Of a stretch of DNA of 64,000 bases, positions 36,029 to 44,337 are shown piece after piece. The stretch's first letter is position 1; every line of letters begins with the position of its first letter. This DNA comes from Pseudomonas reactans. Lineage in GTDB: Bacteria > Pseudomonadota > Gammaproteobacteria > Pseudomonadales > Pseudomonadaceae. The notes under the pieces were generated by a model, which worked only from the letters and a program-made list of their open reading frames with translations, made no database searches and had not been told where the DNA came from. Location of the stretch: the NCBI RefSeq assembly GCF_013385825.1, contig NZ_JACAPG010000011.1, positions 317,853-381,852 on the forward strand, given 5' to 3'. A program made the translations under genes and the position numbers.

Positions 36029-36072
36029 CCCCAAAGATTTCTGCCTTCTGCCCCAAAGATTTCTGCCTTCTG
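36029..36072 (+). repeat. Perfect 22-bp tandem duplication in the hemB leader
   Basis: A 22-base unit starting CCCCAAAGAT and ending CTTCTG occurs twice in a row (36029-36050 and 36051-36072) with no mismatch. It ends 12 bases before the hemB start and includes the region just upstream of its ribosome-binding site. Confidence 0.95.
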
Positions 36073-36083
36073 ATAGGAAAGCC

Positions 36084-37058
36084 ATGACCAGCCAGTTCCC
36101 CCAAGCCCGCCCACGCCGCCTGCGCCGCTCCCCGGAGCTGCGTGGTTTGTTCCAGGAAAGCGAATTCACCCTCAATGATCTGGTGCTGCCGATCTTCGTC
36201 GAAGAAGAAATCGACGACTTCGTGCCGATCACCAGCATGCCCGGCGTGTTGCGCATCCCTGAGAAGAAACTGGCCGGCGAGATCGAGCGCTATGCCCGCG
36301 CCGGCATCAAGTCGGTGATGACCTTTGGCGTGTCGCACCACCTGGACGCCAGCGGTAGCGACACCTGGAAGGAGCGCGGCCTGGTCTCGCGCATGTCCTC
36401 GATCATCAAGGACGCCGTGCCGGAAATGATCGTGATGTCCGACACCTGCTTCTGCGAATACACCGACCACGGCCATTGCGGCGTGATGCACGGTGCCCAT
36501 GTCGACAATGACGCGACCTTGGTCAACCTCGGCAAACAAGCCGTGGCGGCGGCCCGCGCCGGTGCCGATGTGATCGCACCCTCGGCGGCGATGGACGGGC
36601 AGGTCCAGGCGATTCGCCGCGCCCTGGATGATGCCGGCTTCACCCATATCCCGATCATGGCTTACTCGACCAAATTCGCCTCGGCCCTCTACGGCCCGTT
36701 CCGCGAAGCCGGCGGCAGCGCGCTCAAGGGCGACCGCAAAAGCTACCAGATGAACCCGATGAACCGCCGTGAAGCCGTGCGTGAATCGTTGCTGGACGAG
36801 CAGGAAGGCGCGGACGCGTTGATGGTCAAGCCAGCCGGAGCCTACCTCGACATCATCCGCGACATCCGCGAAGCCTCGCGCCTGCCAGTGGCGGCGTATC
36901 AGGTGAGCGGCGAGTACGCGATGATCAAGTTCGGCGCCCAGGCGGGTGCGATTGACGAGGATCGTGTGGTGCGCGAGACCTTGGGGTCGATCAAGCGCGC
37001 GGGTGCGGACTTGATCTTCACCTACTTTGCAATGGACCTGGCGTTGGCCGGGATCTGA
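36084..37058 (+). CDS. hemB: Delta-aminolevulinic acid dehydratase, zinc-type
   Basis: A 324-residue porphobilinogen synthase that condenses two 5-aminolevulinates in haem synthesis. The start ATG 36084 aligns with the E. coli protein. The Schiff-base lysines are in YSTKFAS (K197) and LMVKPAGAY (K249). The metal segment [16 protein letters not shown] supplies Cys122, Cys124 and Cys132, the ligands of zinc-dependent enzymes. As I recall it, the main Pseudomonas HemB is a magnesium type with aspartates there. The protein is strikingly E. coli-like throughout ([33 protein letters not shown]). This may be a second, zinc-dependent copy. It follows the phzF-like gene by 138 bases. Confidence 0.95.
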   Translation: MTSQFPQARPRRLRRSPELRGLFQESEFTLNDLVLPIFVEEEIDDFVPITSMPGVLRIPEKKLAGEIERYARAGIKSVMTFGVSHHLDASGSDTWKERGLVSRMSSIIKDAVPEMIVMSDTCFCEYTDHGHCGVMHGAHVDNDATLVNLGKQAVAAARAGADVIAPSAAMDGQVQAIRRALDDAGFTHIPIMAYSTKFASALYGPFREAGGSALKGDRKSYQMNPMNRREAVRESLLDEQEGADALMVKPAGAYLDIIRDIREASRLPVAAYQVSGEYAMIKFGAQAGAIDEDRVVRETLGSIKRAGADLIFTYFAMDLALAGI

Positions 37059-37084
37059 TTGAGGGCGTTTGCGCAATGCTGCCT

Positions 37085-37699
37085 TCAGCGTTGCGCAAAC
37101 GCCAGATTCAACCCCAACCCCGCAAAAGCCGCCGCAAAACTGCGGCGCAGCCAGTTCTGCACCCGTGGTGACTCGATCACGGCACGCCGAAACACATTGG
37201 CTAGCAGGCCATAGGCCACGAACACCACAAACGTCATTGCCATGAACACAGCGCTCAGCACCAACATCTGCAGGGCGGGCGCCGTGCTGCCTGGTGTGAT
37301 GAACTGGGGCAGGAACGCCAGGAAGAAGATGGTCAGCTTCGGGTTGAGAATGTTCATCAGCAGGCCGCGCAACATCAGTGTCCGGGCACCTGTGTGAGTC
37401 GGTGTGGCGCTGACCGCAAAGGCCGACCGATCCCGCCAGGTGGCATACGCTACGTACAACAGGTAAGCGGCGCCTGCGTACTTCAACATTTCGAACGCCA
37501 ACGCGCTGGTGTGCAACAAGGCCGAGAGGCCGAGAACCGACGCGAGCAAATGCGGGATGATCCCTGCGGTACAGCCCAACGAGGCGAACACACTGGCGCG
37601 CTTGCCGGCGGTGAGGCCGGTGGACACGGTAAAGATCACGCCGGTGCCGGGAATCAGCACGACAATCAGGCAGGTGATAAGGAAGTTGAGGCTGAGCAT
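37085..37699 (-). CDS. LysE/RhtB-family amino acid exporter
   Basis: A 204-residue six-span exporter of the LysE/RhtB family. It has the early motif LIVVLIPGTGVIFTVSTGLTAGKRAS, with the conserved Gly/Pro-rich loop, and the mid-protein motif GLLMNILNPKLTIFFLAFLPQF. I choose ATG 37699 with GGAG ten bases upstream; a TTG three codons earlier is possible. Substrate is probably an amino acid or its analogue. It is convergent with hemB and divergent from a DUF1615 lipoprotein gene. Confidence 0.9.
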   Translation of the reverse strand: MLSLNFLITCLIVVLIPGTGVIFTVSTGLTAGKRASVFASLGCTAGIIPHLLASVLGLSALLHTSALAFEMLKYAGAAYLLYVAYATWRDRSAFAVSATPTHTGARTLMLRGLLMNILNPKLTIFFLAFLPQFITPGSTAPALQMLVLSAVFMAMTFVVFVAYGLLANVFRRAVIESPRVQNWLRRSFAAAFAGLGLNLAFAQR

Positions 37700-37845
37700 G
37701 GCATTCAAACTCCGTGTACGAATGGTCGATGACAGATCCTGTCACGTTTGCGGGTGACTGGCGAGGGTACCTGCGGGGCGAACCCTGCTTACACTTACCG
37801 GTCGATATCTGCACTATCCGGCCCGCTGTCATCCAAGGAAGCCCC

Positions 37846-38931
37846 ATGCATTCAAGCCGCCTGATCCTCTGTTTTGCCACTTTGCTTGTGCTGGCTGGTT
37901 GCTCCACTCCACGCAACGCGCAGCAGCCGGAGCGCAGCGAAGCCGAAGTGAAGGCGCAGATCGTGCGGCTGCTGCCGGCCCAGGTGTCCGACCGCACGGG
38001 GTGGGCCCAGGACATCTACACCGCCTTCGATACCCAGAAAATCTACCCCAGCACGGAAAACATCTGCGCGGTGCTCGCGGTCACCGAGCAGGAGTCCACT
38101 TACCAACTGGACCCACCCGTGCCGAATATGGGCAAGATCGCGCAGGATGAAATCCTGCGGCGTGCAGGAAAAGTCCATGTGCCGGCGTTTGTCGTACGCA
38201 GCGCGCTGCAACTGCGTTCGCCCACCGGCAAGACTTACGCTGATCGCCTGAGCGCTGCGCGCACGGAGAAAGACCTGAGCGGCATCTTCGATGACTTCAT
38301 CAGCATGGTGCCTCTGGGAAACACGCTGTTTGGTGGTTTCAACCCGGTGCATACCGCAGGGCCGATGCAGGTGAGTATCGACTTTGCGCAGAAACAGGCG
38401 CGAGGTTATCCCTACACGGTGGACGGCAGCATTCGCCGCGAAGTGTTCACCCGCCGGGGCGGCATGTACTTCGGCATCGCGCATTTGCTCGGTTATCCGG
38501 TGAACTATGACCAGCCGTTGTATCGCTTTGCCGATTTCAACGCCGGCTGGTACGCCAGCCGCAATGCTGCGTTCCAGGCCGCCGTCAGCCGTGCCTCGGG
38601 CAAAGAACTGGCATTGGATGGGGATTTGATTCGCTACGGTTCGTTGTTGCCCGGCACGACCGAGTTGGCAGTGCGTTCGCTGGGCGCAAAGCTGGATATG
38701 CGCAACCCCAGCATCCGCAGCCAGTTGGAGCAAGGCGAGCAACAGGACTTTGAAGACACCACGCTCTACAAACGCGTGTTCGCCTTGGCCGACAAGGCAG
38801 CGGGCAAGCCAATGCCACGGGCGATCCTGCCGGGCATCGTGCTCAAGAGCCCCAAGATCACCCGCAACCTCACCACCGCCTGGTTCGCCAAGCGGGTGGA
38901 TGAACGTTATCAGCGGTGCATGAAGCGCTGA
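37846..38931 (+). CDS. DUF1615 lipoprotein
   Basis: A 361-residue predicted lipoprotein with lipobox LVLAGC at about residue 14-19 and a mature domain of DUF1615. Recognisable segments are DIYTAFDTQKIYPSTENICAVLAVTEQES, GGFNPVHTAGPMQVSIDFA and LLGYPVNYDQPLYRFADFNAGWYASRNAAFQ. The E-Q-E-S and HTAGPMQVS pieces recall lysozyme-like transglycosylase folds (catalytic Glu, then a GxMQ-type motif), so a role in cell-wall cleavage is plausible but unproved. The ribosome-binding site is AAGGAA. Confidence 0.85.
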   Translation: MHSSRLILCFATLLVLAGCSTPRNAQQPERSEAEVKAQIVRLLPAQVSDRTGWAQDIYTAFDTQKIYPSTENICAVLAVTEQESTYQLDPPVPNMGKIAQDEILRRAGKVHVPAFVVRSALQLRSPTGKTYADRLSAARTEKDLSGIFDDFISMVPLGNTLFGGFNPVHTAGPMQVSIDFAQKQARGYPYTVDGSIRREVFTRRGGMYFGIAHLLGYPVNYDQPLYRFADFNAGWYASRNAAFQAAVSRASGKELALDGDLIRYGSLLPGTTELAVRSLGAKLDMRNPSIRSQLEQGEQQDFEDTTLYKRVFALADKAAGKPMPRAILPGIVLKSPKITRNLTTAWFAKRVDERYQRCMKR

Positions 38932-38974
38932 TCAGCTTTGTGGGGCGCGGGCTTGTTGTGATGAGCAGGTTTCT

Positions 38975-39131
38975 TGTGGCGAGAGGGCTTGTCGCACCGC
39001 CTGCGTTGGGCTGCGAAGCAGCCCCATTCAAAGAGAATGCGGTGTATCAGGTATCACTCGGCGGCTCTTTTGGGGGCTGCTTCGCAGCCCAACGCGGGCG
39101 GTGCGACGATTCGACAAGCCCGCTCGCCACA
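38975..39131. repeat. REP pair (GTGG family, divergent)
   Basis: A long inverted repeat whose outer arms read TGTGGCGAGAGGGCTTGTC and GACAAGCCCGCTCGCCACA. Inner arms at about 38993-39024 and 39073-39105 pair over roughly 32 bases (TGGGCTGCGAAGCAGCCCC / GGGGCTGCTTCGCAGCCCA). It is a diverged relative of the 132-bp elements around the RAYT. It fills most of the 333-base gap 38932-39264, which otherwise holds only the thioesterase promoter region. Confidence 0.88.
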
Positions 39132-39264
39132 GGCCGTCCACCAGGTTAAAGCGGGTCTGGTGGATTAACGTAAAGCATCGCGGGGGATTTGCGCGGTGGA
39201 TGGTAATGGCCGCTGCGACTGGCGAGGCGTACATCTCAATCCTCACTCCAGGGAAGAGCCCGCC

Positions 39265-39681
39265 ATGATCACGCACGTCGTACCAGAAGGCTTTGTTTCG
39301 CTGCCCCGCAGTAGCCCGTTGCTTGATCTGCTCGGCCCGGCGTATTGCCGAGGGGAGGGCCTGCAATTGGAAATTGGCCTGCGTGCCGACAATCGCCACG
39401 CCAATGGGCGCGGTACCGTGCATGGCGGGGTGTTGGCGACCCTGGCGGATATCGGCATGGGTTATGCGATGGCATTTTCCAGTGAGCCGCCGCTGCCGTT
39501 GATAACCGCGAGCATGACCTTGGACTACCTGGGGGCGGTGCAGGTGGGGGAGTGGATTGTGGTGCGGTTGGAGCATCACAAGCGGGGGCGGCAGATGGCG
39601 TTTGCCACGGTGAGCTTGCAGGTGGGGGATAAGGTGGTGGCGCGGGCGAATGCGGTGTTTGCGGTGCCGCAACCTCAGTGA
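39265..39681 (+). CDS. PaaI-type hotdog thioesterase
   Basis: A 138-residue hotdog-fold acyl-CoA thioesterase. The ATG at 39265 is preceded by GGGAAGAG. The catalytic/helix motif is RGTVHGGVLATLADIGMGYAMAF (aspartate in the long helix), then LITASMTLDYLGAVQVGEW and FATVSLQVGDKVVARANAVFAV. The substrate acyl-CoA is not defined. It stands alone, convergent with the acetyl-CoA acetyltransferase gene. Confidence 0.9.
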   Translation: MITHVVPEGFVSLPRSSPLLDLLGPAYCRGEGLQLEIGLRADNRHANGRGTVHGGVLATLADIGMGYAMAFSSEPPLPLITASMTLDYLGAVQVGEWIVVRLEHHKRGRQMAFATVSLQVGDKVVARANAVFAVPQPQ

Positions 39682-39687
39682 AAACCA

Positions 39688-39721
39688 TAAAGAAAAGGCC
39701 TGGTTTTCGTGGAACCAGGCC
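39688..39721 (-). terminator. Intrinsic terminator for the dhcA-dhcB-atoB transcript
   Basis: GGCCTGGTT pairs with AACCAGGCC (39697-39721) around TTCGTGG, and the minus-strand side runs into TTTTCTTT. It therefore ends transcription coming from the thiolase side, after the REP pair. Confidence 0.82.
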
Positions 39722-39750
39722 CTCTCAATGTTGCTCTTTATTGCTTTTCT

Positions 39751-39848
39751 GTAGGAGCGAGCTTGCTCGCGAAGATCGCTAACGAAAACGCAGCTCTTCT
39801 GGCAGTACTCAGCGCCTGTAGATTCTTCGCGAGCAAGCTCGCTCCTAC
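39751..39848. repeat. REP pair (GTAG family)
   Basis: Perfect inverted 22-bp arms at 39751-39772 and 39827-39848 with the GTAGGAGC start and GAGCTTGCTC core. The right arm ends two bases before the TGA of the acetyltransferase gene. Confidence 0.94.
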
Positions 39849-39850
39849 AG

Positions 39851-41032
39851 TCAAGCGCGTTCGAGCGCCAGCGCGACACCCTGGCCGCCACCGATGCACA
39901 GCGTTGCCAAACCTTTCTTGGCATCACGCTTGATCATTTCATGCAGCAGGGTCACCAGCACGCGGCAGCCTGATGCGCCGATCGGGTGGCCGATGGCGAT
40001 AGCGCCGCCGTTGACGTTGACCTTTTCTGCGTCCCATTCCAGCTCTTTGCCCACCGCCAGGGATTGTGCGGCGAAGGCTTCGTTGGCTTCGATCAGGTCC
40101 AGGTCACCCAGGCTCCAGCCGGCTTTGTCCAGGCAGCGGCGGGTCGCCGAGACCGGGCCGATGCCCATAATGGCTGGGTCGACGCCCGCGTTGGCGTAGC
40201 TGGCGATACGCGCCAGTACCGGCAGGCCGAGGGCCTTGGCCTTGTCGGCGCTCATCAGCAGCACGGCGGCGGCGCCGTCGTTGAGGCTGGAGGCGTTACC
40301 GGCGGTGACGCTGCCGTCCTTTTTGAACGCCGGTTTCAGTTTGGCCAGGGACTCGGCAGTGGTGCCGGCGCGTGGCTGTTCATCCACGGCGAAGGCCACC
40401 GGGTCGCCTTTACGTTGGGGAATCAGGATCGGGGTGATCTCGTCGACAAAGCGGCCCGCTTCGATAGCGGCGGAGGCTTTTTGTTGGGACGCCGCAGCGA
40501 ACGCGTCCTGGGCTTCACGGCTGATGCCGTACTTGTCCACCAGGTTCTCGGCGGTGATGCCCATGTGGTAGTCGTTGAATGCATCCCACAGGCCGTCGGT
40601 GATCATGCTGTCGATCATCTTGGCATGACCCATGCGCAAACCCGTGCGTGCGGCGGGCAGTACGTACGGTGCCAGGCTCATGTTCTCCATGCCGCCGGCG
40701 ATGATCACTTCGGCATCGCCGCAACGGATGGCCTGGGCGCCCAGGTGCAAGGCCTTGAGGCCGGAGCCGCAGACTTTGTTGAGGGTCAGGCTCGGCACGG
40801 CGTGGGGCAGGCCGGCGAGGATCGAAGCCTGCCGCGCCGGGTTTTGGCCTGAGCCGGCGGTGAGCACCTGGCCGAGGATCACTTCATCCACTTGGGCCGG
40901 GTCCAGGCCAGTCTGTTCCAACAGGCGACGGATCACGGCAGCGCCCAATTCCGGTGCCGGGATATTCGCCAGCGAACCCTGGAAGCTGCCCACGGCGGTG
41001 CGGGTGGCAGCAACAATCACGACGTCTTGCAT
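39851..41032 (-). CDS. atoB: Acetyl-CoA C-acetyltransferase
   Basis: A 393-residue thiolase. ATG 41032 is chosen for its length match and the GAGGA ribosome-binding site eight bases upstream. The nucleophile is in [15 protein letters not shown] (Cys about 88), the histidine in [15 protein letters not shown] and the second cysteine in [16 protein letters not shown]. It splits acetoacetyl-CoA into two acetyl-CoA. It is the third gene of a CoA-transferase operon and so completes breakdown of acetoacetate-type acids. Confidence 0.95.
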   Translation of the reverse strand: MQDVVIVAATRTAVGSFQGSLANIPAPELGAAVIRRLLEQTGLDPAQVDEVILGQVLTAGSGQNPARQASILAGLPHAVPSLTLNKVCGSGLKALHLGAQAIRCGDAEVIIAGGMENMSLAPYVLPAARTGLRMGHAKMIDSMITDGLWDAFNDYHMGITAENLVDKYGISREAQDAFAAASQQKASAAIEAGRFVDEITPILIPQRKGDPVAFAVDEQPRAGTTAESLAKLKPAFKKDGSVTAGNASSLNDGAAAVLLMSADKAKALGLPVLARIASYANAGVDPAIMGIGPVSATRRCLDKAGWSLGDLDLIEANEAFAAQSLAVGKELEWDAEKVNVNGGAIAIGHPIGASGCRVLVTLLHEMIKRDAKKGLATLCIGGGQGVALALERA

Positions 41033-41043
41033 GGAATCTGTCC

Positions 41044-41703
41044 TCACTGGAAGTGCATTTCTGGAACGTGGTCCGGGACGATCAGTTTACCGGCGGTCTT
41101 GCTCACAATCTCCTCAACGCTGACGCCAGGTGCGCGTTCCTTGAGGACAAAAGCGCCATTTTCGATTTCCAGGTACGCGAGGTCGGTCAATACACGCTTG
41201 ATGCAGTTGGCGCCGGTCAGCGGCAGGCTGCACTGGCTGAGCAGCTTGGACTCACCGTCCTTGGACGCGTGGGTCATGATCACAATGATGTTTTCTGCAC
41301 CGGCCACCAGGTCCATGGCGCCGCCCATTCCTTTGACCAGCTTGCCGGGAATCATCCACGAGGCGATGTTGCCTTGTACGTCCACCTCAAATGCGCCAAG
41401 CACCGTGAGGTCGACGTGGCCGCCACGGATCATCGCGAAGGACTCGGCGGAGGAGAAGATCGACGCACCGATGCGTGCGGTCACGGTCTGCTTGCCGGCG
41501 TTGATCATGTCGGCATCAATGGTTTCTTCGGTAGGAAACGGTCCCATGCCCAGCAGGCCGTTTTCCGATTGCAGCATCACTTCCATGCCTTCGGGGATGT
41601 AGTTGGCCACCAGGGTCGGAATGCCGATACCGAGGTTCACGTAGAAGCCGTCCTGCATTTCGCGGGCGACGCGTTGAGCCATTTGTTCGCGAGTAAGAGC
41701 CAT
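41044..41703 (-). CDS. dhcB: 3-oxoacid CoA-transferase subunit B (DhcB-like)
   Basis: A 219-residue beta subunit. The glutamate that forms the CoA thioester is in the segment [15 protein letters not shown]. Further landmarks are GYFVNLGIG-like [20 protein letters not shown] and [18 protein letters not shown]. It pairs with the alpha subunit upstream. The gene order alpha, beta, thiolase with a divergent LysR gene is that of P. aeruginosa dhcA-dhcB-atoB, where DhcAB activates dehydrocarnitine; acetoacetate:succinyl-CoA transfer is the alternative reading. Confidence 0.9.
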   Translation of the reverse strand: MALTREQMAQRVAREMQDGFYVNLGIGIPTLVANYIPEGMEVMLQSENGLLGMGPFPTEETIDADMINAGKQTVTARIGASIFSSAESFAMIRGGHVDLTVLGAFEVDVQGNIASWMIPGKLVKGMGGAMDLVAGAENIIVIMTHASKDGESKLLSQCSLPLTGANCIKRVLTDLAYLEIENGAFVLKERAPGVSVEEIVSKTAGKLIVPDHVPEMHFQ

Positions 41704-41737
41704 TTTATGTGTCCTTATTATTCGGGCTGGGGGCGGA

Positions 41738-42436
41738 TTATTTGCGCACGGTGCGCTGTTCGATGCGCTTCTCGAACGTGCCGCAGATGATCCGGTCGAC
41801 GTAGATGCCAGGGGTGTGGATCTGCGCCGGGTCCAGCTCGCCCGGTTCGACGATTTCTTCGACTTCGACCACGGTGATCTTGCCGGCGGTGGCGGCCAGC
41901 GGGTTGAAGTTCTGGGCGGTGTGGCGATAGATGACGTTGCCGAAGTGGTCGGCTTTCCAGCCTTTGACGATGGCGAAGTCGCCGGTGATGGATTCTTCCA
42001 TCAGGTACGGACGACCGTTGAATTCGCGGGTTTCCTTGCCTTCAGCCACCGGGGTGCCGACGCCGGTCGCGGTGAAGAAGGCCGGGATGCCGGCGCCGCC
42101 CGCGCGCATTTTCTCGGCCAGGGTGCCTTGAGGGGTCAGCACCACTTCGATTTCGCCGCTAAGCAATTGCTTCTCGAACAGGGCGTTTTCACCGACGTAG
42201 GAGGCGATCACCTTGCTGATCTGTTTTTCTTCCAGCAGTACGCCCAAACCGAAACCGTCGACGCCGCAGTTGTTGGAAACCACGGTCAGGTCGCGGGTGC
42301 CTTTGCGCTTGATCTCGGCGATGAGGTTTTCCGGAATACCGCACAGGCCAAAACCGCCGGAGAGTACGGTCATGCCGTCTTCCAGGCCTGCCAGTGCTTC
42401 CTCGTAGGACGCCACGCGTTTATCGAAACCTGCCAT
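41738..42436 (-). CDS. dhcA: 3-oxoacid CoA-transferase subunit A (DhcA-like)
   Basis: A 232-residue alpha subunit. ATG 42436, with AGAGGTG upstream, is preferred to a long in-frame extension that runs through the divergent promoter and regulator gene. Family motifs are [35 protein letters not shown] and [24 protein letters not shown]. It starts the operon, 34 bases ahead of the beta subunit. It transfers CoA to acetoacetate or dehydrocarnitine in the cytosol. Confidence 0.9.
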   Translation of the reverse strand: MAGFDKRVASYEEALAGLEDGMTVLSGGFGLCGIPENLIAEIKRKGTRDLTVVSNNCGVDGFGLGVLLEEKQISKVIASYVGENALFEKQLLSGEIEVVLTPQGTLAEKMRAGGAGIPAFFTATGVGTPVAEGKETREFNGRPYLMEESITGDFAIVKGWKADHFGNVIYRHTAQNFNPLAATAGKITVVEVEEIVEPGELDPAQIHTPGIYVDRIICGTFEKRIEQRTVRK

Positions 42437-42487
42437 ATGCACCTCTTTTATTGTTTGTGGGCCAGCCAATGAATCGAGTGTTGCGCC

Positions 42488-42530
42488 GGTTGATTGATTT
42501 GTTAAGTTGTTTTTTAAGGTTGATTGATTT
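42488..42530. promoter_or_regulatory. Direct repeats in the dhcA/dhcR intergenic region
   Basis: GGTTGATTGATTT occurs at 42488-42500 and again at 42518-42530, 30 bases apart (about three helical turns), in the 133-base divergent promoter region. They are likely binding half-sites for the LysR regulator. The segment between is T-rich. Confidence 0.55.
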
Positions 42531-42569
42531 AAAAAACAGCATAGTCGCCTGACCGTTTGGAGTAGCGTC

Positions 42570-43475
42570 ATGACCGTTAAACAGATGCGCGCGTTTCTCG
42601 CCGTGGCCCAGAGCCTGAGTTTTGCCGCCGCCTGCGAGCGCCTGCACCTTTCCCAATCGGCGTTGAGCCTGACCATCAAGGGCCTGGAAGAAGGCCTGGG
42701 CGGGCGCCTGTTCAGCCGCAATACACGCAACGTTGCCCTTACGCCTGAGGGCGAGTCCCTGTTGCCCCTGGCGCGCCGGCTGATTGCCGACTGGGACAAC
42801 GCCGAAGACGAACTGCGCCAGCGTTTCACTTTGCAGCGTGGGCGAGTCACTGTCGCGGCGATGCCCTCGTTTGCGGGCAATTTGCTGCCACCGATCCTGA
42901 AGATATTCCGCGCGCGTTACCCTCAGGTGAATGTGACCGTGCATGACTTGATCAATGAGCAGGTGCTGGAGATGGTGCGCGACCGGCAGGTAGAGTTGGG
43001 CGTGGCGTTTGAGCCTGCTGAAGGTTCATCACTGGCATTTACGCCTTTGTACCTGGATCGCTTTATCGCGGTGGTTTCGGGTGATTCGCCCTTGGCAGAC
43101 TGTACCCAAATCGATTGGAAAACCTTGCTTGAACAGCCGTTCATCACTTTGCAACGTCCGTCGACGGTTCGGGTCATGCTGGAGGAGCATCTGGGCACGC
43201 TACAGATGAAGCTGCCGGTCGCCTTGGAAAGTCATCAGTTAGCGACGGTGGGCAAGATGGTGGCGAGTGGCTTAGGCGTCAGCGCGGTACCGGCGTTGTG
43301 CGCAAGGCAGATGGAAGAGGCGGGCGCGCACTGCATCACCTTGAGCGACCCGGTAATCGAGCGGCCGATTGGTGTGCTGACCAAGCCAGGGCATGAACTC
43401 TCGGCGGCGGCGCAGGTGTTGTTTGATATTTTTCGCGATGAAGCGACAAAGGGGCGGTTTCCGGCATTGTTATAA
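42570..43475 (+). CDS. dhcR: LysR-family regulator of the CoA-transferase operon (DhcR-like)
   Basis: A 301-residue LysR regulator. The HTH runs from [18 protein letters not shown] to [20 protein letters not shown]. The effector domain has [32 protein letters not shown] and [20 protein letters not shown]. It is divergent from dhcA, which fits the P. aeruginosa arrangement of dhcR and dhcAB. It probably activates that operon in response to carnitine- or acetoacetate-derived compounds. Confidence 0.9.
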   Translation: MTVKQMRAFLAVAQSLSFAAACERLHLSQSALSLTIKGLEEGLGGRLFSRNTRNVALTPEGESLLPLARRLIADWDNAEDELRQRFTLQRGRVTVAAMPSFAGNLLPPILKIFRARYPQVNVTVHDLINEQVLEMVRDRQVELGVAFEPAEGSSLAFTPLYLDRFIAVVSGDSPLADCTQIDWKTLLEQPFITLQRPSTVRVMLEEHLGTLQMKLPVALESHQLATVGKMVASGLGVSAVPALCARQMEEAGAHCITLSDPVIERPIGVLTKPGHELSAAAQVLFDIFRDEATKGRFPALL

Positions 43476-43485
43476 CTCAGGCATT

Positions 43486-43516
43486 AAAAAGCCCGCTTGA
43501 ATGAACAAGCGGGCTT
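43486..43516. terminator. Intrinsic terminator between dhcR and the small unknown gene
   Basis: AAGCCCGCTTG pairs with CAAGCGGGCTT around AATGAA. The A-run at 43486-43490 gives a strong U-tract for minus-strand transcripts; the plus-strand side (TTAAATGTTT) is weaker. Confidence 0.88.
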
Positions 43517-43536
43517 AAATGTTTAAGGCGGTGTTA

Positions 43537-43866
43537 TCAGCAGTATCTATCAATCACTTTAACGTGCGATTGGCCCTTGAGGTTCTGCCATTCGGTATTA
43601 AGTGTGTGGAAAACCTGCTCGATAAAGTTGCGATCGGCGGCCGCTTTCTTGCCGACATAACCCTGGCCCCGGCGGTAAACCCTCAGGCGTGCCGCCAGCT
43701 CACGGTGATTGCGGTCGAACTCAGCCTCTTCGGTATTGGGCTCCAGGCAGTCAAGTTGCACTTCGCCCGATTTGCCAATCCACAGGATATGGTCGTCGAG
43801 TGTGTCTTTCTGCGCTGCGAACATCTCAGCCAATTCATCGATAGTTGGTTGGTTGTTCAGATTCAT
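43537..43866 (-). CDS. Uncharacterised small protein
   Basis: A 109-residue soluble protein I do not recognise. It is acidic in the first half (PTIDELAEMFAAQKDTLDDHILWIG, then LDCLEPNTEEAEF) and basic in the second (ARLRVYRRGQGYVGKKAAADRNF), ending in a cysteine. No signal peptide or membrane span is seen. The ATG has an AAGGGGC ribosome-binding site at good distance and a terminator follows, so it looks like a real single gene. Codon use is less GC-biased than its neighbours. Confidence 0.65.
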   Translation of the reverse strand: MNLNNQPTIDELAEMFAAQKDTLDDHILWIGKSGEVQLDCLEPNTEEAEFDRNHRELAARLRVYRRGQGYVGKKAAADRNFIEQVFHTLNTEWQNLKGQSHVKVIDRYC

Positions 43867-44337
43867 GTGTAAGCCCCTTGACCAGTTGGCGATCTATCAG
43901 TTGGTTCGTTAAAACATCTTTAGTTGTCTCCGGTTGCGAAAACCGGGCGTCAGCGACTGTCTGCCGAATACGGGCAGGGTCTTGAACCTGATGCATGTAG
44001 TCTTGCTGATGAACTGCTACGCAATGCTTTCATAACGAAGACAAGCCGCATTTGAGCGCCTTGTACCGAGCCCTACGGGCCGGTCAGCTTCATCAATCTG
44101 CCTTGTGGGCAGTGCACATCCGGAAAAAACAGCTCGGCGGTCAGACGAGCTTGTTCAAAACGCTTGTTGCCAACGCTCCCGATCCGGGAGACGTCTCGAT
44201 AATGCAAGGACAAAAAGGTTACGTCAACGGTTATGTAGTGATTATTTTTGATCACTACATAAATCGCCGTAGGGACGGGAGAATGCGGGAAAACGTGACT
44301 TGTGCGTCATTTTCTGGAGGTGCAGGTCAGGCAGATA
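43867..44337. other. 471-base region without a supported gene
   Basis: No convincing gene is seen here. The base composition is lower in GC than its surroundings. It contains a short hairpin CTCCCG-ATC-CGGGAG (44176-44190) and a perfect 12-bp inverted repeat (44231-44262, listed separately). It includes the promoter of the small unknown gene at its left end and the 3' flank of the sirtuin gene at its right end. Short open frames here lack ribosome-binding sites. Confidence 0.6.
44231..44262. promoter_or_regulatory. Perfect 12-bp inverted repeat
   Basis: TTATGTAGTGAT (44231-44242) and ATCACTACATAA (44251-44262) are exact reverse complements separated by eight bases (TATTTTTG). It is 76 bases past the sirtuin stop and 365 bases upstream of the small unknown gene. 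There is no U-tract outside the stem, so it looks more like a protein-binding site than a terminator. Confidence 0.6.

Noticed and set aside
35958..38015. A 685-codon minus-strand frame across hemB and the LysE gene
   Set aside because: It runs antisense to hemB and out of frame through the LysE gene; the product is not like any protein and no start signal is seen.
44073..44255. A 60-codon minus-strand frame starting inside the 12-bp inverted repeat
   Set aside because: GTG start without ribosome-binding site; the frame is too short to support from sequence alone.
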